Numbered from the stretch's first letter, positions 12,727 to 23,823 are shown. The stretch: DNA of 27,095 nucleotides from Nitrospirota bacterium (GCA_013151555.1 JAADIA010000078.1:1-27095), one strand, 5' to 3'. Numbers and translations are program-made. The notes: generated by a model from the letters alone, not told the origin.

Positions 12727-13800
12727 GTGAAGATACTTAAGCTTTATATCCTTAAAGAATTTTTTCCTCTGCTTTTTTTATCTTTTATCATCTTTACTTC
12801 CATTCTGCTTTTGGGGAATATGCTCGAACTCCTGGAGATGGTGGGTAAAGGGGGAATAGCAGCAGGGAAACTGATTTTTTACATTTCTCTCTTCTCCATT
12901 TCTTACTCTCTCCCCATGTCTACCCTGGCAGCAACAATGATGAGCTTTGGGAGATTAGCCCAGGACAACGAGATAACGGCAGCGAAAGCCAGCGGGATAA
13001 AAGTTCGTTCTCTTCTCACTCCGGTTCTTATTATGGGATTCCTTCTCAGCCTTTTCTCTCTCTACCTGAACAACTCTGTCGTTCCCAAGGCTCAATACCG
13101 GTTTGAAGTTCTCTCCCAGAATCTGGGAACAAAAAATCCCGAGCTCATCTTTCGAGCAAGAACTTTCATCAAAAATTTTGAAGGATACAGATTGTTCGTG
13201 GAAAAAGTGAAAGGAAATTTACTCTATGGCGTGCACATCTGGCAGCTAAGGAAAGAAAACCCTCCTCTGACCATCTTTGCTAAAAGAGGTAAGATAACCT
13301 CCGACCCCGCAAAACGGATGATAACCCTTAAACTGATGAACGGGACAAGAGAAGAAGTTGACCCGGGAGTTCGCGGAGAATACAGTCGTTCCGAGTTCTC
13401 TGTTTATTATTTTAATATTGCTCTGCCTGCAGAGCGAGTAAGGACTAATAAGAGACGTAAGGAAATGACCATTCGAGAACTGAGGGAAGCGATAAAAGAA
13501 CTTAAAGGGAAAAGAGTTTATCCTCTTTTAGTAGAGATTCACCGGAAGCTATCCTTATCCTTTGCTTGTCTTACCTTTGTCCTCATCGGCGCTCCCCTGG
13601 GAGTTATGTTTAAAAAAGGAGGGAAATCCATAGGGTTCGGACTAAGTTTTCTCCTTATCCTCATCTATTATATAATGACTATGTTGGGAGAATCCCTCGG
13701 GGAGAGGGGAGTACTTCCGCCCGTTCTGACCATGTGGGCACCGACCATTCTCCTCAGCAGCATAGGTCTTTTCCTCATCTTCAGGAGGATTGAGCGTTGA
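12727..13800 (+). CDS. lptF: LPS export ABC transporter permease LptF
   Basis: A 357-residue inner-membrane permease of the YjgP/YjgQ family, with helices at about 13-32, 48-75, 98-118 and three near the C-terminus (from about 275), and a periplasmic beta-jellyroll between them. With LptG and the LptB ATPase (22329-23042) it lifts LPS out of the inner membrane. The start is the GTG at 12727 (MKILKLYILKEF, as in the family); a stop in frame at 12718-12720 excludes anything earlier. AAGGAGAG is about 20 nt away, too far to act, and a TATAAT lies 9 nt before the start, so the mRNA may be leaderless. Its stop overlaps the lptG start as TTGA. Confidence 0.92.
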   Translation: MKILKLYILKEFFPLLFLSFIIFTSILLLGNMLELLEMVGKGGIAAGKLIFYISLFSISYSLPMSTLAATMMSFGRLAQDNEITAAKASGIKVRSLLTPVLIMGFLLSLFSLYLNNSVVPKAQYRFEVLSQNLGTKNPELIFRARTFIKNFEGYRLFVEKVKGNLLYGVHIWQLRKENPPLTIFAKRGKITSDPAKRMITLKLMNGTREEVDPGVRGEYSRSEFSVYYFNIALPAERVRTNKRRKEMTIRELREAIKELKGKRVYPLLVEIHRKLSLSFACLTFVLIGAPLGVMFKKGGKSIGFGLSFLLILIYYIMTMLGESLGERGVLPPVLTMWAPTILLSSIGLFLIFRRIER

Positions 13801-14867
13801 GAATCCTCGACCGCTATATCACAAGGAGTCTTCTCCTCTCCTACCTCGGAGCTCTTCTGACTTTCATTTCTCTATACTTAATAGTGGACCTATTCGCTAA
13901 CTCCGATGAATGGCTCCAGGCAAAGATGTCCTTACCAACGGTCCTTGATTACTATCTGAATCTTATTCCCGGGGTATTCATCCTTGTCGGACCGGTGGCT
14001 TTACTTCTGGCTACTCTTTTCGGGTTAGGGACACTTTGCCGGAATAACGAACTCACGGCTATGCAAGCCAGTGGGATTAGCCTCTACCGGACGCTTCTTC
14101 CTTTACTTCTCCTGGCTTTTTTCATCAGCCTTTTCACTATGTTCATCAACGAAGCAAGTGTTCCCCAAGCCGCCCGGAGGGTAAACGAGATACAAAAGAT
14201 GCGGCAGGAGAAACATCGGGGAGCACTTGTATATCGGGATATCCAGTTGTTCGGAGAATCCGGAAATATATTCTACGTCAAGTCTTTCAATAAGAAAGAA
14301 AAAGTTCTGAAAGGAATACAGATCCTGAAATATTCTTCCCGGGGGCTTATGGAATCGAGAATCGATGCTAAAGAAGCTAAGTGGTCGGATGGCCGGTGGA
14401 TTCTTTCCAATGGATTCCGGCAAAAATACGATGAAAGAGGAGAACCTTCCGGCAAACCGGAACCTCTCCGGGAACTCAAAATTGCGGAAACCCCGGAAGA
14501 TTTTTCCGCCAGCGAAAGGAAAGAGACAGAGCTCGACTTCAGAGAATTGAAAAAGCGGATAAGGACGCTGGAGAAAGGTGGGGTCAGACCGAGAAGAGAA
14601 CTGGTAGAACTTTATTCAAAACTTTCTCTCCCCTTAGCCAACCTGATTATCATTCTTATCGGGATCCCCTTTGCTCTCCATACGCGCCGGGGAGGACTCA
14701 TCGTGGGGTTCGGTAAGGCTATCGGGATAGGGTTTACTTACTTAGCCTGCTTCCGGTTAGGACAACTCCTCGGACGGGGAACCTTGCCCCCCATCGCCGG
14801 TGCCTGGCTGGCGAACATTATCTTTGCCACTGTCGGAATTATCCTGATTATTAGAGTCAGGAAGTAG
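13797..14867 (+). CDS. lptG: LPS export ABC transporter permease LptG
   Basis: A 356-residue partner of LptF with the same plan: MRILDRYITRSLLLSYLG, early helices (about 12-35, 55-80, 97-118), a periplasmic domain and three C-terminal helices. Conserved stretches include LCRNNELTAMQASGISLYR (coupling helix that contacts LptB) and IGIPFALHTRRGG. The start is TTG at 13797 with AGGAGG 8 nt upstream, overlapping the lptF stop, so the two are coupled. The lptF/lptG labels follow order and similarity; the two are paralogues and could be swapped. The following spacer (14868-14919) has AATTAAG/CTTAATT arms that may end transcription. Confidence 0.9.
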   Translation: MRILDRYITRSLLLSYLGALLTFISLYLIVDLFANSDEWLQAKMSLPTVLDYYLNLIPGVFILVGPVALLLATLFGLGTLCRNNELTAMQASGISLYRTLLPLLLLAFFISLFTMFINEASVPQAARRVNEIQKMRQEKHRGALVYRDIQLFGESGNIFYVKSFNKKEKVLKGIQILKYSSRGLMESRIDAKEAKWSDGRWILSNGFRQKYDERGEPSGKPEPLRELKIAETPEDFSASERKETELDFRELKKRIRTLEKGGVRPRRELVELYSKLSLPLANLIIILIGIPFALHTRRGGLIVGFGKAIGIGFTYLACFRLGQLLGRGTLPPIAGAWLANIIFATVGIILIIRVRK

Positions 14868-14919
14868 AATTAAGTATTTTTGCTTAATCCTTACCGCTTA
14901 ATCCTTAATTCTGCTTTTT

Positions 14920-16104
14920 TCATGTCCCCATTTCCCAGGAACTGAGATACTGCTTCTGTTCCTTCGTCAAAGAATCTATCTGTACCCCCATTGATTTAAG
15001 CTTGAGACGGGCAATTTCCCTGTCTATGGATGAGGGAACAGCGTGGACTTTTCTCTCCAGGCGACTTCCTTTTTCAACCAGGAACTCCGCCGAGAGAGCT
15101 TGATTGGCAAAGCTCATATCCATAACGGAGGCCGGATGTCCCTCGGCTGCCGCTAAGTTGATAAGACGTCCTTCCCCAAGGAGGTTTATTCGCCGCCCCT
15201 TGGAGAGAGTATATTCCTCGATAAACTCTCTTATCTTTCTTCTCTTCTGGCTCAATCGTTTTAAGGCATCTATATCTATTTCTACATTGAAGTGCCCGGC
15301 GTTAGCTAAAACCGCTCCGTCTTTCATCAACTGGAAATGTTCTTTCCTGATAACCCCCATATCTCCGGTAACGGTAACAAAAATATCCCCTTCCCGGGCC
15401 GCTTTTTTAAGAGGCATCACCTGATGGCCGTCCATCGTAGCTTCCAGGGCTTTCAGGGGATCAGTCTCGGTAACGATCACCTTAGCTCCCATTCCCTTAG
15501 CCCGGGAGGCAACTCCTCTCCCACACCAGCCATATCCGCAGACAACAAAGGTGCTTCCGGCCAAGAGGAGATTGGTCGCCCGCAATATCCCATCCATGGT
15601 ACTCTGTCCTGTCCCATAACGGTTATCGAAAAAGTGTTTGGTGGGAGTATCGTTGACAGCAATTAAGGGAAATTTAAGGAGTCCTTTCTTCTCCAGACTC
15701 CTCAACCGGATTACGCCCGTAGTCGTCTCTTCCGTTCCCCCGATGACATTTTCAGCCAACTCTTTCCTTTGGGAATGGATATTAGAGATTAAATCCGCCC
15801 CATCATCCATAGTAATCATCGGCCGGGAATCAAGCACTTTCTTTATATGTTTATAGTAGGTTCTATTATTTTCCCCTTTCACGGCAAAGACCGGCAGGCG
15901 GTAATCTTTGACCAGGGAAGCAGCTACTTCATCCTGGGTGCTCAGGGGGTTAGAAGCGCAAAGGAAGGGAAGCGCTCCTCCGGCCTTCAAGGTAATCATG
16001 AGGTTAGCTGTCTCCGCCGTCACATGGAGACAGGCTCCTATCTTTACTCCTCGCAGAGGTTTCGTTTTCCCGAACCTCTTCCGGATTAAATTCAGCACAG
16101 TCAT
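14920..16104 (-). CDS. ahcY: adenosylhomocysteinase, N-terminus displaced by a frameshift
   Basis: Splits S-adenosylhomocysteine into adenosine and homocysteine in the SAM cycle; metK is directly upstream. The 394-residue frame carries the NAD-binding motif [11 protein letters not shown], substrate residues in [25 protein letters not shown] and [11 protein letters not shown], and the late [18 protein letters not shown]. It has the shorter tail seen in Thermotoga/archaeal types. The family N-terminus is missing from this frame but present upstream at 16101-16172 in another frame. Near 16120 the sequence reads CTTCGGAGTGG where LRIEW would need four more bases. The upstream stop TGA and the ATG at 16104 overlap as ATGA, so reinitiation could still make the 394-residue form. 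Either a real mutation or an assembly error. Confidence 0.85.
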   Translation of the reverse strand: MTVLNLIRKRFGKTKPLRGVKIGACLHVTAETANLMITLKAGGALPFLCASNPLSTQDEVAASLVKDYRLPVFAVKGENNRTYYKHIKKVLDSRPMITMDDGADLISNIHSQRKELAENVIGGTEETTTGVIRLRSLEKKGLLKFPLIAVNDTPTKHFFDNRYGTGQSTMDGILRATNLLLAGSTFVVCGYGWCGRGVASRAKGMGAKVIVTETDPLKALEATMDGHQVMPLKKAAREGDIFVTVTGDMGVIRKEHFQLMKDGAVLANAGHFNVEIDIDALKRLSQKRRKIREFIEEYTLSKGRRINLLGEGRLINLAAAEGHPASVMDMSFANQALSAEFLVEKGSRLERKVHAVPSSIDREIARLKLKSMGVQIDSLTKEQKQYLSSWEMGT

Positions 16105-16172
16105 CTGCTGTGCTGCCCACTCCGAAGCTTACCGGCCTTAGCCAGTTTAATATCTTTAATATCAAAGTCCAT
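16101..16172 (-). pseudogene. ahcY: out-of-frame N-terminal codons of ahcY
   Basis: ATG at 16172, preceded by AGGAGT, reads [17 protein letters not shown], a normal adenosylhomocysteinase start, then runs out of frame to a stop at 16101-16103. In the other frame the missing [13 protein letters not shown] continues the protein. The good binding site here, and none at 16104, shows that this is the ancestral start. Confidence 0.85.
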
Positions 16173-16241
16173 ATTATGACTCCTATTTCTGGTTATGAGT
16201 TAGCAACTTTATCCTGCCCGCGATGGGAAGAGGGGGGATAA

Positions 16242-16348
16242 ATAGGCACAGAGGCACAAAGCAGCAAAGGCACAAAGGAAAAATAAGGGCCAACACCTGC
16301 TATTTTTTAGATCTTTTAACTCTGTGCCTTTGTGCCTCTGTGCCTATT
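16242..16348. repeat. word-repeat palindrome between ahcY and metK
   Basis: Left arm (16242-16276) of GGCACAGA / GGCACAAA words, right arm (16319-16348) of their inverse (TGTGCCTTTG, TGCCTCTG), with about 43 bp of A/T-rich spacer. It ends two bases before the metK stop codon. I find no target duplication around it. Confidence 0.85.
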
Positions 16349-16350
16349 CT

Positions 16351-17496
16351 TTACATTCCCGCCTCTTTCCTCAACAGTTCGGCCTTATTCGTCTTCTCCC
16401 AGGTAAATCCTTCCTCCTGACGCCCAAAGTGTCCGTATACGGAGGTCTCTTTATAAATAGGGCGACGAAGGTCCAGGTATTTAATAATCCCCTGGGGGGT
16501 GAGGTCAAAATTCTTCCGGACTAATTCTATGATCTTCTCTTCCGGGAGTTTCCCCGTTCCCAAAGTATTTACCAACAGAGAAACCGGTTCCGCTACTCCG
16601 ATGGCGTAGGCAACCTGAATCTCGCACTGCTCCGCTAAGCCGGCAGCAACGATATTCTTGGCTACGTGACGGGCCATATAGGACCCGGAACGGTCTACCT
16701 TGGTCGGATCTTTGCCGGAGAAACATCCGCCTCCGTGACTTCCTACTCCTCCATAGGTGTCAGCGATGATTTTCCTTCCCGTCAACCCGGTATCACCCTG
16801 AGGACCTCCGACTTCAAAGCTGCCGGTAGGATTAATGAAAAACCGGGTATCCCTATCAATAAACTCCGGAGGTAACACGAGATCGATAACTTCTCTCTTT
16901 ATATCCTCCCGAATCTTCTCTATCTTTACCCCGGAATTATGATGGGCAGAAACGACTACCGTCCTTATGCTCACCGGTTTTCCTTTATCATAAGCCACGG
17001 TGACCTGTGACTTGCCGTCAGGGCGCAGATAACCGATTATATTCTCTTTTCTCACCTGAGCCAATCGCCTTACCAATTTATGCGCCAGCATAATGGGCAG
17101 GGGCATAAGCTCCGGGGTCTCAGTAGTGGCATAGCCGAACATCATTCCCTGGTCCCCGGCACCTCCCGGGTCCACCCCCAAAGCGATGTCCGGAGATTGT
17201 CCCTGAATAGACGTCATCACCCCACAAGTCTGATAATCGAAACCATTTTCCGGCTTGTTATAACCTATCTGTCGGATAGTATCCCGGACAATAGCAGGAA
17301 TATCAACATAACAATCAGTGGTAATCTCTCCGGCTACGAAAGCCAGTCCCGTGGTAACAAGAGACTCACAAGCTACTCTTCCCTGGGGATCCTTCTCCAT
17401 AATGGCATCAAGGACCGCATCAGATATTTGATCGGCAATCTTGTCCGGATGTCCCTCAGCTACCGACTCTGAAGTAAACAAATAACTTCTGCCCAT
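16351..17496 (-). CDS. metK: S-adenosylmethionine synthetase
   Basis: A 381-residue enzyme making SAM from methionine and ATP. Signature stretches are intact: [21 protein letters not shown] near the start, [16 protein letters not shown] in the middle, and [22 protein letters not shown] (with Cys where Ala is usual) holding the catalytic lysines and aspartate. The length is normal. The ATG at 17496 has GGAGGT just upstream. It precedes ahcY, joining synthesis of the methyl donor to removal of its by-product. The 117-bp upstream spacer contains a repeat but no SAM riboswitch that I can recognise. Confidence 0.97.
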   Translation of the reverse strand: MGRSYLFTSESVAEGHPDKIADQISDAVLDAIMEKDPQGRVACESLVTTGLAFVAGEITTDCYVDIPAIVRDTIRQIGYNKPENGFDYQTCGVMTSIQGQSPDIALGVDPGGAGDQGMMFGYATTETPELMPLPIMLAHKLVRRLAQVRKENIIGYLRPDGKSQVTVAYDKGKPVSIRTVVVSAHHNSGVKIEKIREDIKREVIDLVLPPEFIDRDTRFFINPTGSFEVGGPQGDTGLTGRKIIADTYGGVGSHGGGCFSGKDPTKVDRSGSYMARHVAKNIVAAGLAEQCEIQVAYAIGVAEPVSLLVNTLGTGKLPEEKIIELVRKNFDLTPQGIIKYLDLRRPIYKETSVYGHFGRQEEGFTWEKTNKAELLRKEAGM

Positions 17497-17525
17497 TTTT
17501 ACCTCCCTCTCCCTGGATAAAAACT

Positions 17526-17613
17526 AACCGGGTTTAAGGGTTTCCGAGTTCTCTTGTTTCTTTTCTAAAGATTTTCCCTGGAATTCTTGAACCCTGGAAT
17601 CCTTGAACCCTAT
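17526..17613. repeat. GGGTTCAAGG-word repeat, copy 1
   Basis: Left part AACCGGGTTTAAGGGTTT, core TTTTCTAAAGATTTTCCCT, right part of CTTGAACCCTGGAA words. The same core and words recur at 23747-23823. It fills the spacer between metK and the nucleotidyltransferase gene. Confidence 0.7.
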
Positions 17614-19397
<1,784 letters not shown>

Positions 19398-19467
19398 AAA
19401 ATATACCTCATCTTGTTCGGTAAAGGGATCCAAGGCTCAAGCACTGGAACCCTTGTTAACTTGCAAC

Positions 19468-21222
19468 TCACTTGCGCCCTAACCGCTTAACGATATCGGG
19501 AACAATCTCCAACAGCTTCTTCCGGGTGCACGCTTCAACTTCCTCAGCAGTGGATAGGGTCAGGATCTGCTTGACTAATTTCTTGGCTTCTTTAAGAGTA
19601 ACCGATCTGATAACCTTCTTAATTTCCGGCAAAGCCACGGCGCTCATGCTGAACTCATCCAGACCCATTCCTAAAAGAATAATCGCCAGGGTAGGTTCAG
19701 CAGCCATTTCCCCGCATATGCCTACCCAAATTCCCTGGCGGTGTCCGGCGTCAATGACGCTCTTTATAAGACGCAACACGGCGGGATGGGCCGGTTCATA
19801 GAGATAAGCTATCTTCTCGTTTATCCGGTCTACTGCTAAGGCATATTGGATAAGGTCATTAGTCCCAACGCTAAAAAACTTGACTTCCTTGGCTAAAATA
19901 TCGGCGGTCATGGCAGCAGAAGGCGTTTCAATCATCACTCCCACTTCCAGATCTTTATCGAAAGGAATACCTTTCTCTCGCAGTTCCTCCCGCACTTCCT
20001 CCAGAACGAGATTAGCTCTCCTTAACTCTTCTACTCCTGAGATCATGGGATACATTATCTTGAGGTTTCCATGCGCACTGGCCCGCAGGATAGCTCTCAA
20101 CTGTACTTTGAAAATATCCGGCCGTTCCAAACAAAAACGAATGGCCCGCCAACCCATAAAGGGATTCATCTCCCGGGGAATCTCCAGTTGAGAGGTAAAC
20201 TTATCTCCCCCTAAATCCAGAGTGCGAATGATAACCGAATGCGGAGACATCTGCTCAGCCACCGATTTATAAGCCTGATAATGCTCATCTTCCGTGGGAA
20301 GGCCGGCTCGATTAAGATAGAAAAATTCCGTTCGGTAGAGTCCGATCCCCGCTGATCCCCGCGCTAAGAGGGAAGGAATCTCTTCCGGGATTTCCAAATT
20401 GGCGACCAATTCTACCCGGTGACCATCCAGAGTTTCTGCCGGCAGGTCCTTAAGTTCCTCCAATTTCTTCTCAAAGACTTTTATCTCAACCTCTTCCCGC
20501 CGGTAATGTTTGCGGGTCTCCTCATCGGGGTTAACGATAACTATTCCATTGGTTCCATCAACGATTAACATGTCCCGGCGCTTAACCCGGGAAGTTATAT
20601 CCTTTAAGCCGACAACGGCAGGAATCTCCAGGGCCCGGGCCATAATAGCCGTATGGGAAGTCTTCCCGCCCACATCGGTAACAAAGCCGACCACTTTCTC
20701 TTTATTATGCATCAGGGCCGTGTCTGAAGGAGCCAGGTCATAGGCAACCACGATGACCTCTTCATCTATATTAGACAGAGCTTTTCTCTTCCGACCCAGG
20801 AGACTGCGCAGCACTCTCCTCCCGATATCCCGAACATCGCTGGCTCTCTCCCGGAGGTATTCATCATCCATAACCTCAAACCTCCGGGCTAAGTGCTCCA
20901 GGACATCGGAAAATACATATTCTACGTTTAATCTTTCCTTTTCCACCCGCCGCATAGTCTCCTCAATAAGGAGAACATCCTCTAACACCAGGAGATGAGC
21001 GTCAAGGATATGGGCGTGCTCTTCATCTATTTCCAGAGCGATTTTCTTCCTTATTTGAATGATCTCCTCGGTGGTCTGGGCCAAAGCCCTCTCAAATCGG
21101 GCCAGTTCTTCAGGGATTTCCCCCTTAGCTATTTCCCTCCTGGGAATAGATAGCCTCTCCCCGCCCAACAAAAAGGCTTTGCCGATAACGACTCCTGGGG
21201 ATGCTCCAATTCCCTTCAACAT
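19468..21222 (-). CDS. ptsI: phosphoenolpyruvate-protein phosphotransferase, PTS enzyme I
   Basis: A 584-residue enzyme I that takes phosphate from PEP and passes it to HPr. The N-terminal domain has the phosphohistidine loop GGKTSHTAIMARALEIPAVVG (His near 190). The C-terminal PEP-binding barrel has GIGLYRTEFFYL, the IRTLDLGGDK stretch, MIETPSAAMTAD, VGTNDLIQYALAVDR and the GICGEMAAEP cysteine. No GAF domain is fused, so it is the ordinary PtsI rather than PtsP. It begins 4 bp after the HPr stop, and its binding site GGGGAGAAA lies inside the HPr end. No EIIB or EIIC gene is in the window. Confidence 0.96.
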   Translation of the reverse strand: MLKGIGASPGVVIGKAFLLGGERLSIPRREIAKGEIPEELARFERALAQTTEEIIQIRKKIALEIDEEHAHILDAHLLVLEDVLLIEETMRRVEKERLNVEYVFSDVLEHLARRFEVMDDEYLRERASDVRDIGRRVLRSLLGRKRKALSNIDEEVIVVAYDLAPSDTALMHNKEKVVGFVTDVGGKTSHTAIMARALEIPAVVGLKDITSRVKRRDMLIVDGTNGIVIVNPDEETRKHYRREEVEIKVFEKKLEELKDLPAETLDGHRVELVANLEIPEEIPSLLARGSAGIGLYRTEFFYLNRAGLPTEDEHYQAYKSVAEQMSPHSVIIRTLDLGGDKFTSQLEIPREMNPFMGWRAIRFCLERPDIFKVQLRAILRASAHGNLKIMYPMISGVEELRRANLVLEEVREELREKGIPFDKDLEVGVMIETPSAAMTADILAKEVKFFSVGTNDLIQYALAVDRINEKIAYLYEPAHPAVLRLIKSVIDAGHRQGIWVGICGEMAAEPTLAIILLGMGLDEFSMSAVALPEIKKVIRSVTLKEAKKLVKQILTLSTAEEVEACTRKKLLEIVPDIVKRLGRK

Positions 21223-21226
21223 CTGC

Positions 21227-21502
21227 TTATTTCTCCCCGAATTTGCTTTTCACCAATTCCTCTAAAGCTCTTCCCGCTGCCTGGGCCTGATTTCCCTCTG
21301 TCGTTATCCTGATAAGACTGCCCTTTCCGGCTTCCAGCATCATCATTCCCATAATGCTCTTTCCATCCACTTTCTGGCCATCCTTCTCCACAAAGATTCG
21401 ACAGGGAAATTCGCTTGCCTGCTTGACAAAAAGAGCTGCCGGCCGCGCATGCAGCCCTAACTCGTTTGCAATTTCCACCCAGGATTCAAACTTATCGCTC
21501 AC
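21227..21502 (-). CDS. ptsH: phosphocarrier protein HPr
   Basis: A 91-residue HPr. His18 in ELGLHARPAALFVKQAS accepts phosphate from enzyme I. Ser49 in DGKSIMGMMMLEAGKG is in the sequence setting phosphorylated by HPr kinase in Firmicutes and many Gram-negatives, so regulation by HprK is possible, though no hprK is seen here. It lies between the EIIA gene and ptsI, as in many nitrogen-type PTS clusters. The ATG at 21502 is 211 bp after the EIIA stop; that gap holds a word-repeat palindrome. Confidence 0.95.
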   Translation of the reverse strand: MSDKFESWVEIANELGLHARPAALFVKQASEFPCRIFVEKDGQKVDGKSIMGMMMLEAGKGSLIRITTEGNQAQAAGRALEELVKSKFGEK

Positions 21503-21556
21503 TTTGAAGTTTCCTCCCTACAGAGGATATAGAGATACACCAAAAAAAACCTTTTT

Positions 21557-21648
21557 AACCACGGAAGCACCGAAACCCGGAAAAGTTAATTTGTTTTTCT
21601 TTCTTCAACCCTTCTTCCGTGCTCGCCGTTATTCCGTGTTTCCGCAGT
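21557..21648. repeat. word-repeat palindrome between EIIA and HPr genes
   Basis: Left arm AACCACGGAAGCACCGAAAC (21557-21576) and on to 21584; right arm (21611-21648) of inverse words (TCTTCCGTGCTC, TTCCGTGTTTCC). The spacer includes AATTTGTTTTTCTTTC, which recurs as AATTTGTTCTTCTTTC in the palindrome at 26861-26962. Minus-strand words read CACGGAAG / CACGGAAT. Confidence 0.8.
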
Positions 21649-21712
21649 CATTCTTCTATCTTTAACTTTCTTATATTCAATATGTTACAGAGGAAATGCC
21701 CCGGTGATCCCA

Positions 21713-22177
21713 TCAGTGCCTCTTGCTATCTTCCTCTCTTATCAGCTCGAGAATCTCCTCTTCGGTTTCTGCCTTCTTCAGAGCTTCCCGAAAAGGTTTA
21801 TCTTTCAAGATCCGGGAAATTCTGGCTAAAGCTCTCAAATGAGGACCAGTGGAATCGGTGGGAGCCACCAAGAGAAAGAAAATATGGGCCGGTTCTCCAT
21901 CCAGAGAATCAAACTCTACTCCCTGATGAGAACAGCCAAAAGCTGCCACAATTTCCTTGACTGCATCCGACTTGGCATGAGGAATAGCTACTCCTTCCCC
22001 AATACCGGTAGAGCCGAGCTTCTCTCTATCCAGGAGAGCCTGAACTATCTTTTCCTTATTCTCTATTTCTCCGGAAGTCTCTAAAAGGTCAATGAGCTCT
22101 CTAATAACCTCTTCCTTTTCCTTCGACTTAAGATGCGCGCTAATCGCTTTTTCCTTCAAAAAATCCATTATTTTCAT
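21713..22177 (-). CDS. ptsN: PTS EIIA domain protein, PtsN/fructose type
   Basis: A 154-residue single EIIA domain of the mannitol/fructose/Ntr class. The phosphorylated histidine is His67 in GIGEGVAIPHAKSD; the later HIFFLLVAP and HLRALARISRIL stretches match the family. Its place just after lptB repeats the lptB-(rpoN-hpf)-ptsN order of proteobacteria, but rpoN and hpf are absent. With only EI, HPr and this EIIA present it is likely a regulatory phosphorelay and not a sugar importer. It is first behind a perfect sigma-70 promoter. PtsN is favoured by context; a fructose-type EIIA whose permease is elsewhere cannot be excluded. Confidence 0.85.
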   Translation of the reverse strand: MKIMDFLKEKAISAHLKSKEKEEVIRELIDLLETSGEIENKEKIVQALLDREKLGSTGIGEGVAIPHAKSDAVKEIVAAFGCSHQGVEFDSLDGEPAHIFFLLVAPTDSTGPHLRALARISRILKDKPFREALKKAETEEEILELIREEDSKRH

Positions 22178-22209
22178 TCTATTCCTCCATAAGATTTTCT
22201 CTTTACCGT

Positions 22210-22238
22210 ATTATATCATAGTCAGATTCTACTGTCAA
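22210..22238 (-). promoter_or_regulatory. perfect sigma-70 promoter for ptsN-ptsH-ptsI and downstream genes
   Basis: On the minus strand TTGACA (22233-22238) and TATAAT (22210-22215) are separated by exactly 17 bp, a full consensus match. The start point is near 22203, about 26 nt before the EIIA ATG. It makes the PTS-isomerase-metK part able to be transcribed apart from the LPS genes upstream. Confidence 0.85.
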
Positions 22239-22328
22239 AGTTCCCGAAAAGTGCCGATTTAAGTAAACATGCCCTGAGGATTAAAGAGTTTATTTTCTCA
22301 CGACTTTCGCTTGCCCCCTTGAACTCTT

Positions 22329-23042
22329 TCATAAAGTAAAGTCTTCTCCCAAATAAAGCTTACGGGCTTCTTCATTGGCAACCAAATCAGAGGAAGTTCC
22401 AGAAAAAAGGACTTTCCCTTTATACATAATATAAGCGCGGTCAGTGATTTTTAACGTCTCCCGCACATTGTGGTCAGTGATCAGGACTCCATAACCTTTT
22501 TCCTTGAGTCGGAAGATAATCTGTTGAATATCGGCAACAGCTATGGGATCGATTCCGGTAAAGGGTTCATCCAGGAGAATAAAGGAAGGAGAAGTAACCA
22601 GAGCACGAGCAATCTCCACTCGCCTCCGCTCTCCTCCCGAAAGGGTATAGGCTTGCTGCCCGGACAAATGAGAGATATCAAATTCTTTGAGAAGCCTCTG
22701 TGTTTCAGCGCGGCGTTCTTTCTTGCTTAAAGGAAGCGTCTCCATAATGGCCATTATATTTTCCTCTACCGTTAGCTTACGAAAGATGGAGGCATCCTGG
22801 GCTAAGTACCCAATCCCCTTCCTGGCCCTCAAGTACATAGGAATTCTGGTTACATCTTCCTCCCCCAAATAGATTTTGCCGGCATCGGGACGCACCAAAC
22901 CGACAATCATCGAAAAAGTGGTCGTCTTTCCAGCCCCATTAGGTCCCAGGAGACCAACTATTTCCCCCGTGTTCACCGCAATGCTGACTCCATTGACTAC
23001 CGTTCTTTTCCGGTATGATTTGAACAGATTATGCGCAAGCAT
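22329..23042 (-). CDS. lptB: LPS export ABC transporter ATP-binding protein LptB
   Basis: A 237-residue cytoplasmic ATPase that powers LPS extraction with LptF/LptG. Walker [12 protein letters not shown] (about 34-44), Q-loop [20 protein letters not shown] (the '[12 protein letters not shown]' form typical of LptB), signature [15 protein letters not shown], Walker [14 protein letters not shown] and the H-loop ITDHNVRET are all intact. It follows the LptC-like gene by 47 bp. The spacer after it contains AAAGAGTT/AACTCTTT arms that may partly terminate before the EIIA promoter. Confidence 0.96.
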   Translation of the reverse strand: MLAHNLFKSYRKRTVVNGVSIAVNTGEIVGLLGPNGAGKTTTFSMIVGLVRPDAGKIYLGEEDVTRIPMYLRARKGIGYLAQDASIFRKLTVEENIMAIMETLPLSKKERRAETQRLLKEFDISHLSGQQAYTLSGGERRRVEIARALVTSPSFILLDEPFTGIDPIAVADIQQIIFRLKEKGYGVLITDHNVRETLKITDRAYIMYKGKVLFSGTSSDLVANEEARKLYLGEDFTL

Positions 23043-23089
23043 TCAAAAACTACCTTTCTCGCCGGCATTTCTGCGCTCAAGATCGTTCT

Positions 23090-23728
23090 TCAGGGAGTAG
23101 GGGACCCCTCTCCAGAAACGGCTCCGCTCACTTTGTCTGCCCGCTTACCCCTCAATTCTTCAGGGAAGATCCGGCCGCTCACTTGGCCCTCAGCCGTCAT
23201 CTTCACTATTTTCTTATCCTCTTTATCGAGATATATAATCACCTCGTTTGCATTCAAAAGAGAACGACCCTGCCTTACCTTCACCTTCCCGCTCAGGTTC
23301 AAGAGATGAGCGGAGGGATCGTAAGTCATCTTATCAGCATGTTCAACCACTATCTCTCGCTCAAACCGGACCACTCCTTTCACCCCTTCTTCCATCTGAA
23401 CCGCATCGTTCTTTTTATTCCAAGTACCTTTCTTTGCTTCCACTTCCAGTGAATTTTTCTTGCCTTTCTCATAAAAGAATCTTTCTACCCGAGGATCCTT
23501 AATGGTAACCGTCTCCTTATTCAGACCGCTCACGGAACTCCCTTTTACTTTCAGAGTTACCTTTCCTTCTTCCATTTTAACATGGGTAAAACCTTGCTCT
23601 ACCCTTTCTCCCGTATCTCCGGAAGGTTTAACAGCTGCCGGTTCCCGGGCTTCTTCCTTCTTCTGCGCGCAGGCTCCAAGCAGGAAAACGGATAATCCTA
23701 ATAAGATAACCAGGGTAAAGTTTCGCAT
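23090..23728 (-). CDS. LptC/LptA-like LPS export lipoprotein
   Basis: A 212-residue lipoprotein: hydrophobic signal and lipobox LLGAC with Cys20, then a charged linker (21-45). Residues 48-115 resemble LptC (VKGSSVSGLNKETVTIKDPRV, LEVEAKKGTWNKKNDAVQMEEGV). Residues 118-185 read like an OstA/LptA repeat (YDPSAHLLNLSGKVKVRQG, LLNANEVIIYLDKEDKKIVKMTAEGQV). It probably takes LPS from LptB2FG and passes it across the periplasm. No separate lptA is nearby, so this protein may combine both parts or LptA lies elsewhere. The ATG at 23728 has GAGGTGG about 6 nt upstream. Confidence 0.8.
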   Translation of the reverse strand: MRNFTLVILLGLSVFLLGACAQKKEEAREPAAVKPSGDTGERVEQGFTHVKMEEGKVTLKVKGSSVSGLNKETVTIKDPRVERFFYEKGKKNSLEVEAKKGTWNKKNDAVQMEEGVKGVVRFEREIVVEHADKMTYDPSAHLLNLSGKVKVRQGRSLLNANEVIIYLDKEDKKIVKMTAEGQVSGRIFPEELRGKRADKVSGAVSGEGSPTP

Positions 23729-23746
23729 TCTTCCACCTCATAAATA

Positions 23747-23823
23747 GGATTCCAGAATTCGAGGGTTTGTTTTCTAAAGTTTTTCCCTTGGACCCCTGGC
23801 TACTTGAACCCTTGAACCCTTAA
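23747..23823. repeat. GGGTTCAAGG-word repeat, copy 2
   Basis: Left AATTCGAGGGTTTG, core TTTTCTAAAGTTTTTCCCTT, right CTTGAACCCTTGAACCC. The core matches the repeat at 17526-17613. A fragment with the same words lies at 19421-19455, before the isomerase gene. Confidence 0.7.

Noticed and set aside
16101-16125. Programmed ribosomal frameshift in ahcY
   Set aside because: No slippery heptamer or downstream structure is visible, and the gap is equivalent to four missing bases. Mutation or assembly error with possible reinitiation is simpler.
17497-17613. SAM riboswitch in front of metK
   Set aside because: I looked for the conserved cores of SAM-I/II and SAH switches before metK and ahcY and saw none; the spacer is taken up by the repeat at 17526-17613.
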